Of a stretch of 64,000 nucleotides of DNA, positions 35,170-47,800 are shown in pieces (positions within the stretch are counted from its first letter, which is position 1; every line of letters begins with the position of its first letter). The notes beneath the pieces are model-generated. The model did no database searches. It saw only the letters and a program-made list of their open reading frames with translations, and had not been told where the DNA came from. The position numbers were made by a program, and so were the translations under genes. Source of the DNA: Lathyrus oleraceus (lineage: Eukaryota; Streptophyta; Magnoliopsida; Fabales; Fabaceae); NCBI RefSeq assembly GCF_024323335.1, contig NC_066581.1:436492238-436556237 (forward strand), given 5' to 3'.

Positions 35170-38100
35170 GTTGCCCCTATTTAATCTTCTTGGATATGAC
35201 GATATGAATAGTAACGACTTTTAGATATTTGAGGTAGAAGAGGATTAAATACCGGAATATCCAAAAACTTTGTCCATTAAGAATGGAGTGAATGTAATGT
35301 GAGGTAAGTGTAATAGTGTGAAATTGTTAATGGAATGGAAGATAGGCTTCTGTAGGGTCATCTGTTGGGGATTGGCTGAAATATTATGTTGGGGATGTAG
35401 ATCATCTGCAAAGAGAGATGTTTGTTATGCATGATGTATGCAACGTGCTATGTATGCAGTGTATATGTTTGATTTTTTACATTTTTGCCTCCACTAACAC
35501 ATTTTGGCAGGTATTGGTGGTTGAGATATTTCTGTAGGGTTCCACAAAGGTAAGAAGATTGTATATTTGCAAAAGGAAAGTAACATAGGTAACTTGAAAC
35601 TCTCTTCTGAAAAAGGCGGAGAGATCTTGCAAAAGGAAAGTGAGACTTTGCTGGGGAATGCTACAAGATTTTCCGCTACGACATGTAGAGGAAACTTGCA
35701 AGAGGAAAGTAAAGAAGTATGACGTTTCCTTACACAAAAGGAAAATGATGAGTCTTTAGCAAAAGGCCAAGAAGGCACGTGAATGGTGAATTTGATTTCT
35801 CAAGCAAAAGGCAACGAGGATTCCTTAACAAAAGGCTAAGAAGAAAGATTAAAATGAACTAGTTTCTCATACAAAAGGTAATGAGAACTCCTTAACAAAA
35901 GGTCAAGAAGAAATATGAAAGTGAATATGATTTTCTCACGCAAAAGGCATTGATAACTCCTTAGAAAAAGGTTAAGAATAAGGAGTGGATTGAATATGAC
36001 TTCTCATGCAAAAGGAAATGGGAACTCCTTAACAAAAGGTTAAGAAGAAAGATGAAAGTGAATTAATTTTCTCACAAGAAAGGAAATGAGAACTCCTTAA
36101 CAAAAGGTTAAGAAGAAAAAGTGAATTAAATATGATTTTCTCACGCAAAAGGCAATGACAACTCCTTAACAAAAGGTTAAGAAGTAAAAGTGAATTGAAT
36201 ATGACTTCTCATGCAAAAGGCAATGATAACTCCTTAGAAAAAGGCTAGGAAGATGGGTGAATTGAATTGGTTTTCTCTTGCAAAAGGCAAGGATAATTCC
36301 TTAGAAAAAGGCTAGGAAGGCAAGTTAATGGTAAACGTGATCCCTCACGCAAAAGGCAGTGAAAGGATTTTCTCACACAAAAGGCGGAGAGGACTTGCAA
36401 AAGGAAAGTATAGGATGAAGTAAACTTCCCTATGAAAAAGGCAAGGGAGACTTGCAAAAGGCAAGCGAAGGCGATGCAAAAGGTAGAGAATACTTACAAA
36501 AGGTAAGCGAAGGTAGAAATGTACTTTCCTATGCAAAAGGCTAATGATACTTACAAAAGGTAGGAAATAAGAAGTATACCAATATATTTTCCCATGCAAA
36601 AGGAAAAAGGGGCTTACAAAAGGTAAGCTGAAAGAGTAACTTCCCATACTAAAGGCAGGGGGTACTTACAAAAGGTAAGTAAGTTAGAAATAGAATTCCT
36701 TGTGCAAAAGGCCAATGTGGACTTACAAATAACAAGCGTAAATCAAAAGGTCTTCCTATGCAAAAGGCAAGGGGAACTTACAAAAGGTAAGCCAAAATAA
36801 AGACTTCCCATGCAAAAGGTAGGGGGAAATTGCAAAAGGCGTGAGTATAATAGATGATAATCCCCATGCAAAAGGCAGAGAGAACTTGCAAAAGGCAAGA
36901 GAATGACATGATATCTAACATGTACAACGGAGGAGATGAATCTCTCAAAATATGGCAATCACCTGGACTTGCCAAATATATGTCAGGTGTCAAACAATCG
37001 AGAAAGGAGTAAGTTATACGTCTAGTTTCGTATCTTGTACTCAATATGAGAAGTTTTGACAAAGGTAACTTTCTCGTGCAAAAGGAAGTGATGACTTACA
37101 AAAGGTATGTAAGTGTAATCAAAAGAAGCTTTTCCATGAAAAAAGGCAGGGAAGACTTGCAAAAGGCAAAGGGGACTTATAAAAGGTAAGCAACAAGAGA
37201 AACCTCCATGCGAAAGGAAAGGGAACTTGCAAAAGGCAAGATATTGCGTATAAAATTTTCTTATGCAAAAGGCATAAAATACTGTCAGAAGTCCAATAAT
37301 ACTTGCAAAAGGAAAACGAAGAAGAAATTCTTTGAGAGAACCTACCGGGAATACCAATTAGGAATTTTGTAGGGATGATGTTCTCTTCTAGAAATATTAT
37401 TGTCCCAGCTGAGGATTTGTCTATGATTTAGAGGAAGGCTTGAATCTGGTTTATGCTAAGTATGCATGTTTGATTTTGTATGACGTAACGCTCCATCTTG
37501 ATGGACATGCTATGTGCTTTAGTGATGCAATGTTATGCAATAATGGATTACTATATGCAAGATACCAATTGTGATTGGGTTCTGTGGTATGTTTGGACTA
37601 TACAGGGCCAAATGTTTTTTGTCAAAAGGGATGAAGGTTAAGAATTTTAAGTACCAATGACCATTGGGTTTATCAATTAGAATTAAGGTTTCAAGTTAAC
37701 GGAAAAACGAGTTTTTAAGTATTCCAATGATGATTGGGCTTTATAGGGTATCAACCGAGGTTAAACTTTGATTTTTGTTGAAGGTGCTTAAAGCTAGATG
37801 AGGTATGACAATGCCAAAAAAGACTGGGCTTTTAAGGTTCTAATAAGATTGGGCTTTATGGAGATGCCAATAAACATTGGGCTTTGGCTTTGCTTGTAAG
37901 AAGGAATTGACTTCCCGACATCTTGGTCTCTTGGTATTGTTGTAGTGGTGAGACAAATATGGGTCTTCTAGCACCCCAAGCTTGATCTGAGCAGGCAAGT
38001 TGAGTGTCAATTATCTTGAGTGAATGACAATTATTGTAATCTGTTAGGTCAAGGTAACCTTTATGATTTTGTGTCCTTGTGCATCATATGAAATATTTGG

Positions 38101-38761
38101 AAATCGTGGTTATCCTTCAAACATTTCAAATTCAAAGCAATTTTGTGTTTTCTTTCAACGCTTTTGTCATTATCCCCAAAATTTTCAATGCATTGTTTAT
38201 CAAAAATAAATTCACATTTTGCAAACAAGCAGAAAAAGTAAAAATGAGGAGCACTTTTGCTAAAAGAAATTTTATTGATTAGAAATTGATCCGTAAATGG
38301 TCGATTACATGAAGAAGAAATTCCTAAAAGAGGTAATTGCAAAAAAGGTAAAAATACAATGGCAATGAGAAAACCTCGGATTTCCATTGAGTTCCAGTTC
38401 TGCTGTGACCCTTATATCCTTGAAGTTCCTTGTACTTTGCTTCCGAGGAGAGTGATTGGATCGATTCTTCCCCTACGGGGTTTCCATAGTTGTAGTGATG
38501 GATTCACATATTCTCGACAGACCACAACCTCTTTCCTTTTAAGTCCCTAATTTTACCTAGACCGCCATTCAGGTTTTCAGTCTACCGGGATATCCTTTTT
38601 TGCCTAAGTTTCCCCTTAGGATTTTCAACTTAGCGGGTTTTTCATTTCTTTTAATTTTATTCATAATTTTTTCCTGGACCTTTTCTTTTTGTGATCCACT
38701 GGGATGCCTATTTTTTTCCTAAGTCGCCCCTTAGGGTTTTCGACTTAGCGGGTCTATTTTT
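35170..38761 (-). mobile_element. 3' untranslated region of the minus-strand Ogre-like element
   Basis: 3.6 kb between the end of pol (stop at 38762-38764 on the minus strand) and the 3' LTR, with the polypurine tract at 35170-35182. It is non-coding and repeat-rich. Near 38600-38755, the phrase 'TTTTCAACTTAGCGGGT' / 'TTTTCGACTTAGCGGGT' occurs twice; at 37660-37890 short phrases around ATTGGGCTTTA recur. Reading frames rich in L, F, P and S on the minus strand are by-products of the CAAAAGG repeats. Confidence 0.75.
35500..37330. repeat. CAAAAGG-based minisatellite-like array
   Basis: The heptamer CAAAAGG recurs dozens of times at intervals of roughly 15-40 bp. It is embedded in longer units such as CTTGCAAAAGGCAAG and ACTCCTTAACAAAAGGTTAA. 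Two sub-types are visible: units with TTAACAAAAGGTTAA at about 35780-36200, and units with CTTACAAAAGGTAAG at about 36490-37200. Many units are themselves short inverted repeats around AAAAGG. Confidence 0.9.
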
Positions 38762-40063
38762 TTAGGCGAAGTATTTTTTGACTGCATCTGCATTCATTGA
38801 GGATGAGAGATCTTCACCATCCATAGTTGTGAGAATCAAGGCTCCTCAAGAGTAAATCTTTTTCACAATGTATGGTCCTTCGTAGTTGGGTGTCCATTTT
38901 CCCCGTGAATCTGTATGAATTGGCAGAATCTTCTTCCACACCAGGTCTCCTGCCTGGAAAAATTTAGGGCGAACCTTCTTGTCAAATGCTTTCTTCATCT
39001 GCTTCTGGTATAGTTGACTCTGGCAACGGGGTTGCCATGCGTTTCTCTTTGATAAGGTTGAGTTAATTGAGCCTCGTTTGAACCCATTCAACTTCTTTAA
39101 GCTTGACATCTGTTAAGATCCCGAGGGAGGGAATCTCTACTTTGACAGAAAGAACTACATCCATGTCGTATACAAGAGAGAGTATAGTTGCCTCAATTTA
39201 AGTACGTACCAAAGTACGATATCCATGTAAGCAAAAGGTAGCATTTCATGCCAGTCCTTGTACATTTTCACCATCTTCTGAACAATATTCTTAATGTTCT
39301 TGTTTGATGCCTCAACAACGCCATTCATCTTCGGACGGTATGGCGATGAGTTATGGTGTTCGATTTTGAAACTTTTGCATAACTCTTTCATTATCTTGTT
39401 GTTAAGATTCGATCCATTGTCAGTATTGATCTTGTTGGGAATCTCGTAATGGAAGATGATTTTATTCTTTAGGAAGCGAGCAACCACTTGTTTGGTGAAA
39501 TTTGCATAATAAGAAACCTCCACCCATCTGGTGAAGTAATCGATGGCTACCAAGATAAATCGATGCCCGTTTGAAGCATTTGCTTCAATATGTCCGATCA
39601 CATCTATGCCCCAAATGGCAAAAGGCCAAGGTGATGTCAGGACATTCAAGAGAGTTGGTGGCACATGTACTTTGTCTGCATAGATCTGGAATTTGTGCAC
39701 ATTTGAACATGGCGATAACATTCAGTGTCCATTGTCAGCTAGTAATATCCCGCACTCAAGATCTTTTTGGCCGTTGTGTTCCCACTACAATGGGTCCTAA
39801 AGGAGCCTTCATGTATTTCTTTTATGATCAGGTATGCTTTGTGTCTATCCACGCATATGAGAAAGACTGAGTCATAATTCCTTTTATAGAGCATTTCCCC
39901 GTTCAAGAAGAATTTGGATGAGAGTTTCCTCAGGGTCTTCTTATCTATAATTGACAAGTTTTCAGGGTACTCTTGTTTCTCTAGGTACCTTTTGATGTCA
40001 TAAAACTAAGTTTTATCATCAGATTCTTCCTCAGTTACTATACAATGTGAAGGTTCATCCAGG
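38762..40063 (-). pseudogene. Ty3/gypsy integrase end of pol (Ogre-like), truncated at 40063
   Basis: On the minus strand the fragment begins in the RNase H-integrase linker. It runs through an HHCC-like region (HEGSFRTH near 39790) and then the core (39721-39155) with GIDVIGH, a second Asp in VAIDYF, NTDNGS, and the Glu in NGVVEAS. The C-terminal part (39109-38846) includes GDLVWKK and WTPNYEGPY. Integrase inserts the DNA copy into the genome. Frameshifts and stops (for example a TAG near 40005) break it, and no chromodomain follows, as expected for Tat/Ogre. The fragment is cut at 40063 by insertion of the element that starts at 40064; the upstream gag-protease-RT would lie beyond that element, outside the window. 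Confidence 0.85.
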
Positions 40064-40702
40064 TGTTAGCTAGCAAATTTCGACCTAAGAAGCATGAAGC
40101 CAGGCCGACCAATGGGATGTCGGAAGCAGGATCCATGAAGAGAAAACCAAAAGGGTTGGGTCGACGAAAGAGGCGAGTCTGTCAAAGTCGAAGGCCAACT
40201 TACCATAAGGGGAATTGGTTGTGGGAAGCAAAGAGTGGGAAGTTACCAGCAACGTGGGTGACATGTTCCAACACGTGGCACATCATGAATGGGCCATAAC
40301 CTCCTAGCAGTTATTTCTTACTACTATTTAAGCAGATGTAATTTTCATTTCAAGGGGTGACATTTTTAGCATTGCAATAGAAATACACTTGAAGTATCAA
40401 GCGTTAGAGAGAAAATAGTTAACTTCTTGCAAAAATGTACTTTTGCTTCCCCCATTATTTTCAACTCATTTAACTTGTCAAATTATTTTCATTTAATTCA
40501 TTCATTTACATCTATATCTTGTCTTTTATGTTTCCTTACTTTTAATGAATTTCTAGTTTGCAAAGTATTTCACTTATTGTTTAAGTATTCCAAACACCTT
40601 ACCAACAAAACCATCATATACTTAACACGTATCAGCCTAGGACTTTGTAGTCAGTCCTGCAAGTAAACCTCTATAGGAATGCTAAAGATTGTTGCGTAAA
40701 CA
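40064..40702 (+). mobile_element. 5' LTR of a Ty3/gypsy (Tat-like) element
   Basis: It starts TGTTAGCTAGC at 40064 and ends GCGTAAACA at 40702, followed by AATTGGAACACCCTGTGGGA, a variant of the ATTGGCGCCGTCTGTGGG-type primer-binding site of many plant gypsy elements. The length is 639 bp. Its 3' partner is not in the window. The five bases before it (CCAGG, 40059-40063) would be the target duplication if intact. Confidence 0.7.
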
Positions 40703-40745
40703 AATTGGAACACCCTGTGGGACACGTTGTGTTCAGTATATGCAA

Positions 40746-42728
40746 CTATGTAGTGGCAAGATGGTGTCACCAAAACCACATGAAGAAACATCTTTGGCGG
40801 GAGACACAATCGCGTCACAAACAACCGATGTTGGTTCTGGTGCTATACCCGCGGTTTAGACTACATATAGTGGGCCAATTCTAACACCACATCATCCTCA
40901 AATGTCGACACTGATGACGATGGGAACTTTTTGGGCAAGATATGCTCAGTTTTACAGTCCCAATGCACAGAACATTGGCAATGCCAACTGAGTTTATGGT
41001 AAGTATGCATAATATCTGTTCGACATTTGGCGAAACGTCATCATCGCCATTCCCACGTTACCAGGGTTAGGACCTTTGGCAGCCTAATTTGGTCGACCCC
41101 CGGGTTTTGGATTGTCATCTCAGTCAGTCCCAACTTTCACATGAAGTTCTGCCGCAGTCATGGGACAACAGATGGATGAAAGTAATCATGAAATGGTCCA
41201 CATGCTGACTCAACAAATGGGCACCATACTCATACATTTAATCCAGGATTCGACCCAGAGTTACCAACAACTGGCAACTTAAGTTCATAAGAATCCCCCA
41301 CCTCCGCCTTAACCGAAACCCCAGTCCGACAAGAAGAGATGGCAGACGAAACGGTCGAACAAGAATATTAGGAAGTCGAACAAATTCCTAGGATGGATAG
41401 AAGGCCTCCCATTGTTTTAATTAATAGGAACCAGGATCCCGACCATGTGGTCAGGCATATTCGACAAGAAGCAACAGATGGGGAGCAAAACCTAGAAGCT
41501 ATTATCGAGCAAATCACAGTGCGAAATGGAATAAACCCAGGAATACAGAGGCCGACATATTCTTCTCCTTTACCAAATATTGTTTTATAAATAGAATTTC
41601 CTAAGGGGTGGAAGGTTCCAAAGTTCACCAAGTTCGACGGAGATACCAAAGAATCTACCGTCGAACATGTTTCTAGGCATCAAACCGAAGCTGGCGACAT
41701 AGCGATAATGAGGATTTGGAGTTGAAATACTTTCCAAGTGCTCTTACAAAAAATGTGTTCACATGGTTTACAATAATACCTCCACAATCCGTCCAAATAT
41801 GGACGCAGTTAGAGATATTGTTCCATGAAAAGTTTTACATGGGGAAGTTGAAAATAAGTTTAAAAGAACTAGCCAATGTCAAACGAAAGACCGCTGAGTC
41901 AGTTGATAAATACCTAAACAAGTTTAGACTATTTAAGGCTAGATGCTTTACTCAAGTCCCTGAGCACGAGTTAGTCACATGAGGTTTGGATTAGTCTATC
42001 AGAAAGAAATTGGATACTCAATATTTGAGGGATATGGCACAATTAGCTGACATAGTTCGACACATCGAACGCCTGAAAGCTGAAAAGACCAAAACTTATC
42101 GATACCATAAGAAAGAGAAAGTGTCATATATCGGAGTTGAGGAGTATATTTTGAGGATGAAGAGTTTGTCAATGAAAGTGAGGTCAATATGGCTGAACTC
42201 AAGACAAGACCTTCTTACACGTGTAAGGTTTTAAAATCATCGAATGGGAAAAATCCCATCGAAGTAGAAAAACAGATATATGTTGCAAAGACTTACACGT
42301 TTGATATATCTAAGTGCAATGAGATATTTGACTTATTGGTTAAAGATGGTAAAATCATTGTTCCTCAGGGTTTAAAGGATCCCCCTCTAGAACAAAAAAA
42401 GAAAAGGGGATTCTGTAAGTTTCATAACTTTCTTGGTCATAAAACTTATCAATGTGTTCTTTTCAGGGACTTCGTGCAGAAGGCATTGAAAGAAGGAAGG
42501 CTTCAATTTGGCGAAAGGCCAAAGATGCAAGTGGAGTTTGATCCTCTGAAGGTTGAAGAAGCCTTGTACTCTGAACCTCTTGAATGCATGATGGTAGAGA
42601 CTACTGATGGTCTCATGGAGTCTTTGGATGTTGTTTCTCTAGCTGAATCTTTTGAAGTATTAATGGTCGAGACTACATATGGTTTCGACAAGAGAACTGA
42701 AGATGAGTTGGAATCATGTTATCCCTAA
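40746..42728 (+). pseudogene. Ty3/gypsy gag, fragmented
   Basis: Frames follow one another with stops and shifts. The N-terminal part lies at 40760-41590, the gag core at 41716-41982 (MELKYFPSALTKNVFTWF, then VDKYLNKFRLFKARCF), and the C-terminal part at 42010-42728. The last contains a CKFHNFLGHKTYQC segment near residue 76 that resembles a modified zinc knuckle. Gag forms the particle that packages element RNA. At least three breaks disable it. Confidence 0.75.
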
Positions 42729-43670
42729 GCGGGCGAAAGCCTAACAGATTTCTAAGAGAAATGCAAAGTGAGTGGGTCAAAAGAGATGCTATGTCTAAGG
42801 TGTAACGCTATGTTCGACGAGAAAGCCATTGAAAGATTAGAAGTTGACAAAAAGAAGGCACATGAAGAAGATAATGCCATGTTCGTCGAAACGAAGAATA
42901 CATGAGGCAATTAGTGTTTGACAAACATGGAACACCACGTCGAAACAAAGAACACATGAGGCAATTCCAGCATCCTCGACCACAGACTTTCCTTCCGCAA
43001 TCAGATATCCCACAGGAGAAGTGGGTGGAATCGGTGAACCCGAAGGGGGGAAAGAGGAAAAAGTGGAGAGTGCTAGATTTAGAAAAAGAAACAACGACGT
43101 CAGAAAAGAAGGTTGAAGCAAGGGACTATGTTGTTTCTCCCAACTACAAAGGAAAAAACCCAATGACCAAAACACAATGGAGGCATTACCAATGGAACAA
43201 AAAAGCTGGGAAAGAGGCTCCAATTTTGCAGTTGAAGCTTGTCGAAACCTCTGGACAGAAGAGGAAATTCGTCAAAGGAGTATGGACAGAAAAAAAGGAA
43301 AGATCGTGGCTAATCAAACAATGGTCGTGACTGTTGATCCTATAGGAAAGAAAGGAATGGTATTTTCCCAAAGTATGAAATGCTCGCCTCAGGTCGAGAA
43401 AGAGAAAGAGCCAAAGGATATGCTTGAAACGAATGAGGAAGAGCCTCAATATTCCCCTCAGTCGGATGAAGGGGAACTAGAATACTCTCCCCAATATGAT
43501 GAAGAGTTCGACGAGGACATGTACGCCGATACGAATGATGACACCTATGGTGATGATTTCATCGTTAACCGCGACATTGTATCAGTATTGCCTGTAGAGT
43601 ATGATATGGTATCAGAAGTCTCCGAAACAGAGGAAGACTTTATGCCAGATGAAACTATTGGAGGAATGGT
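42729..43670 (+). pseudogene. Gag-protease linker of the gypsy element, acidic and lysine-rich
   Basis: Overlapping plus-strand frames (42902-43330 and 43177-43719) encode a low-complexity, highly charged stretch (SPQSDEGELEYSPQYDEEFD and similar). This region precedes the protease and joins its frame with a shift near 43670. It is not a recognised domain. Such linkers occur in Tat-type polyproteins. Confidence 0.55.
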
Positions 43671-44234
43671 GTGGTCGAGGAGCAAAAATCCATGTTCGAG
43701 AGGCCTAGCCCAGGGATGATGTACCATATGAAGCCTTTATTCATAAGGGCGAGGGTCAATGGGATAGCAGTAAAAAAGGTATTTGTGGACGGGGGTGCAA
43801 CCGTCAACTTAATTCCTTATACCTTATTCAAGAAGATGGGGAAATGCGATAATGATCTCCGACAGCATAATATGGTTCTATCCAACTACGAAGGAAAACC
43901 CAGTAATATACTTGGTGTTATCCAGGCCGATCTAGCCGTTGGCACGACCACGTGCTCGACGCTTTTTATGGTAATAAATTCCAGAGCAAATTTTAACTTA
44001 CTCCTTGGACGGGAGTGGATCCATGGAATGGGCACAGTACCTTCAATTGTACATCAAAGGCTCATAATCTGGCTAAAGGACGACATCATGGAAAACATCG
44101 AAGCTGACCAAAGTTATTACAGGGTTGACGAGGCAAAGGCTCGAGGAAATATTTCGACCAACATTTGGCCAACATCACACCTTGTGATGACGAATCGGGG
44201 TCCTATACTTCAGTCAACGCTGGTCGCGTGTTAA
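43671..44234 (+). pseudogene. Retropepsin-like protease domain of the gypsy element
   Basis: The segment MKPLFIRARVNG is followed by VFVDGGATVNLIP. This is the active-site loop, where plant gypsy proteases have an Asp followed by small residues. FNLLLGREWIHG near residue 110 is the second conserved block. Aspartic proteases of this kind cut the polyprotein. The frame is open for 187 codons here but is disconnected from gag and from the RT, which begins after the solo LTR. Confidence 0.75.
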
Positions 44235-44815
44235 ACCTCGATCCCGACCACAAAATCCTATGGGATGCTGAAGAGGAAATGGAGCCAGAAATGGTAACTC
44301 CACCCACGGGGTGCCCCGCGGTCAATGAAGATGATTGTTGAGTCAAAATGTTTGGCTCGAATTTTGGCCTATTTGGCTGAAAAACAAAAGAAAGTTGGCC
44401 CTAGAAGGGGAGAGACTTTAGAACGCGGATCTAAAAGCCAAAGAGGGAGAACATGGTCGACAAGACCAAACAACAACTTCGGAAATCTGGATGCTTGATT
44501 GCATCTATGACAATGAGCCTTTGGGGTTTGAGGAAAACCCATTGAATAAGTTGTAGAAAATGCAAGCACAAGACCCACTAGAAGAAATTGATCTGGGAGA
44601 TGGAGTCACAAAAATACCAACATACATAAGTGTTAAAGTTGGGTCAAAGATGAAGGTTAAACTGATCAAAGTATTGATAGAATACAAATACTATTTCGCC
44701 TAGAACTACGACGAAATGCCTGGTTTAAATCAAAATGCGGAGGAGCATCGACTGCCTATTCAACCCAGGAAAAGGCCAGTAAAGCAACATCCTCGACGCT
44801 TTGCTCCAGAGATCA
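44235..44815 (+). pseudogene. Protease-RT connection of the gypsy element, broken
   Basis: Plus-strand frames here carry several stops and resemble the connection before RT (for example KVGSKMKVKLIKVLIEYK near 44632-44685, then HPRRFAPEI near 44790). The sequence is interrupted at 44815 by the solo LTR and resumes in the RT at 49085 after it. Confidence 0.55.
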
Positions 44816-47800
44816 TGTAATACCCCAAAATTTACCCTTCATTTTTCCTGGAAGCATGGGATTATGTTTTACACTTCATTAGCATCATATTAGGTCATAC
44901 TCATTGCATACTGCATTAGTGACATGGAGATCAGGTTTTGATTGATCACTCCTTAACAGAAGGAGCCCACACGAAGCAAGATTGAGAATTGGACTTCATT
45001 TTCTAAGTATACAAGTCTCAAGGGTCTCAGGGGGGTCCAAGTATCTTATTATGGTCCTCAGTTCATCAGTGAAGGATTCAAAGCTATCAGAGTGTTCATC
45101 TGGATTTAATCAGAAATTAGGGCTTCATGGCTACCTGCAACAGGAAATGTTTGGGTGGAAGTAGAGGAGCTCATCCATGTCATGATTAGAGAGGCATCTT
45201 GGCCTAGGAAGATTCACAATTATCTCAGAAAGATCCATTGGCAATCAATGCAATCAGTTCTTGATCATTTTGCCCTAAAACTAGGGTTTGGTATAAAATC
45301 AGTTTATTTCTGATTCTTTGGGTGAAACTATTTTCCGTGGCCCTCCATATGTCCACAAGGGTCTACATACAAAAATAAGCTCTTTATTTGAGCTAGAAGT
45401 GCTTCAATTGATCAATGGAATCGGGAATCAGACAGTTTGGGAAAAGTCAACTATGGGGCCAGAAAAGTCAACTCCTGACATTTTGAGAGTGGAATCTCAA
45501 AATCCATGCCTAGGGGATCCTACATGTGAAATTTGATAAAGGTTGAATCATGGATTCATCATTTAATCAGGAATTGAAAAAGTTACTTAATTTGGAAATG
45601 GTTGACTTTCCATTTAGGGCAAGTTTTCATGATCGTTGCACTCACTTTAAGCCCATTTTGCATCAAGATAAAAGCTCAATTTGAAAATTTCTCAAGCATA
45701 AAATTTGTTCCTCTTATTCCAAGCTTTCTATAGATATAAAGTTTGCTCCATTTGGATTATAATTGAGAAAGTTATGCTTAGTCAAAGTGAGACATTTTTT
45801 TAGGACACTTAGAAAAATTTCTAAGTCCAAAATCTTCAAAATTTGTCAAGACTTCTTGGCTAGTTTTCTTGCACTTCAAGGAATTATTTGAAAATACTTT
45901 CTTCACAACAATTATACCTTGCCATGTCCTATTTCACATACTTTTGGAATCATCTCATTTGGGTCCATGGTTTGAGAGATACATTCATTTAAAGTGGGCA
46001 TCATGACTTGATTTTCTAGGCAGATTTTGGGCCTGCCTGGCCCAATCAGATTTTCTAAGCATGTTGCACAAACCAGTCACGTTTTTTTTACCTCTTTTGG
46101 CCATGCATTGGACATCCATTCACTTAAGTTTGGCCCAAAATAACAACATTTTACACCTCACTTCACATTTTTATTCTTATGGATAAATCACTTATTAAAA
46201 AGCCCATGAGAACACCTAATCCACCCTATTTAAGAAGCTGAAACCCTAACCCTAAAGGAGCATTGGAATTTCGTGGCAAGGAGGCAAAACTTCATCACAT
46301 ATCAGATTCCATTCCACTTCTATTTTCCATTAGGTAATCATCTCTTCCATTACCATGTTTTGATATATCTACGCTTGCTTACCATGTTCATCACCATTAA
46401 TCCTTCCTTTTTCATATTTCTTTTTCTTATTTAAAATATTTTCTTCGCCCATAAAATTACCCGAAAATATTTTTCACTTTTCTTAACGTTTTATTTAATT
46501 TTATATAATTTTTATTTTCGTATTTTTTTAATATTAATATTTTATTTTAATTATTTATTCTAAATAGTCCATTTTAACACACTTTTTTTATTGATTTCAT
46601 TTTTATGACTTAAAATTATTGTTAGTATTTGATTTTTAGGATGAAGGTTGACCACTGTCTCATGGTCAACCTTACCTTTTCTTGGAATTTTATTTCGCAT
46701 TTTCAATTTATTTTGGATTTATTTTTTGACCTAGTTTGGTTGGTTGACTTTTAATTTGACTTCTGTTTTATTTTAATTATTTCACATACCAATTTTATTT
46801 ATTTTAAAAATATTTTTGGGGGATGATGATGTCCTGACCCCACCTTTTTTAGTTTAGTTTTTCATAATTTTCTTGATTAATTTACTATTTATTCTTGATT
46901 TATTTCTAACCTAGTCTTATTAATTGACTTTTGGTTTGACCTATGGTTTGTTTTAATTAATTCACATGCCAATTTTCATTATTTTTAAAATCTTTTTGGG
47001 GGATGATGATGTCCTGACCCCACCTTATTTAGTTTAATTTTTCATAATTTTCTTGATTAATTTACTATTTATTCTTGATTTATTTCTAACCTAGTCTTAT
47101 TAATTGACTTTTGGTTTGACCTATGTTTTGTTTTAATTAATTCACATGCCAATTTTCATTATTTTTAAAATAGTTTTGGAAGATGATGATGTTCTGACCC
47201 CACCTTATTTAGTTTAATTTTTCATAATTTTCTTGATTAATTTTCTATTTATTTGTTATTTTTTAAGTTGACTTGAATTTTTAGTTGATTTCTTTATGAT
47301 CGATGTTTGACTTAGGGATTACTTATGGCAATTGAAGTGATCTTTTGATCCTCCCTCGTTCATCTCATATGCCATGTGTTAGAGGCCTTTTACCTTGATT
47401 TTATTTGGTCCTTACCTCATTTCCTGATTAAATTATTCAGTGGACCCTTCGTGTGCATATTTTCATCTGTTTGATTCATCTATTATCTTTTATACTTGTT
47501 TCTCTCATTCATGCTTTCTATTGCTTGAATATTTAACATGTTCATACTCCCATGCGTTGTTTAAATGCTCCATTATTTGATTCTTTGGTTTGATTATATA
47601 TTGTTTATTTATCCGATCTGATTGATAACTGTTGCCTACTTGTATGATGTATGAGACATATATTCTTATTGTTTGTTTGCCATGAACAATCCCCATTCAT
47701 AACAAATGTACCCCTCTCCCATGAAGTGTATAATATTTATTCTTTCATTCTTTATTCATCTGTTAATACAAGAATTAAAACGAACATTCGATAATCATTT

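Noticed and set aside
35477..37357. Several minus-strand frames of 70-110 codons rich in Leu, Phe, Pro and Ser
   Set aside because: They arise from translating the CAAAAGG tandem repeat (complement CCTTTTG). Frames on neighbouring units are alike because the DNA is repetitive, not because a protein is conserved.
46741..47250. 180-bp repeat as a centromeric satellite
   Set aside because: Only about three units, located inside a solo LTR. Nothing suggests a centromere.
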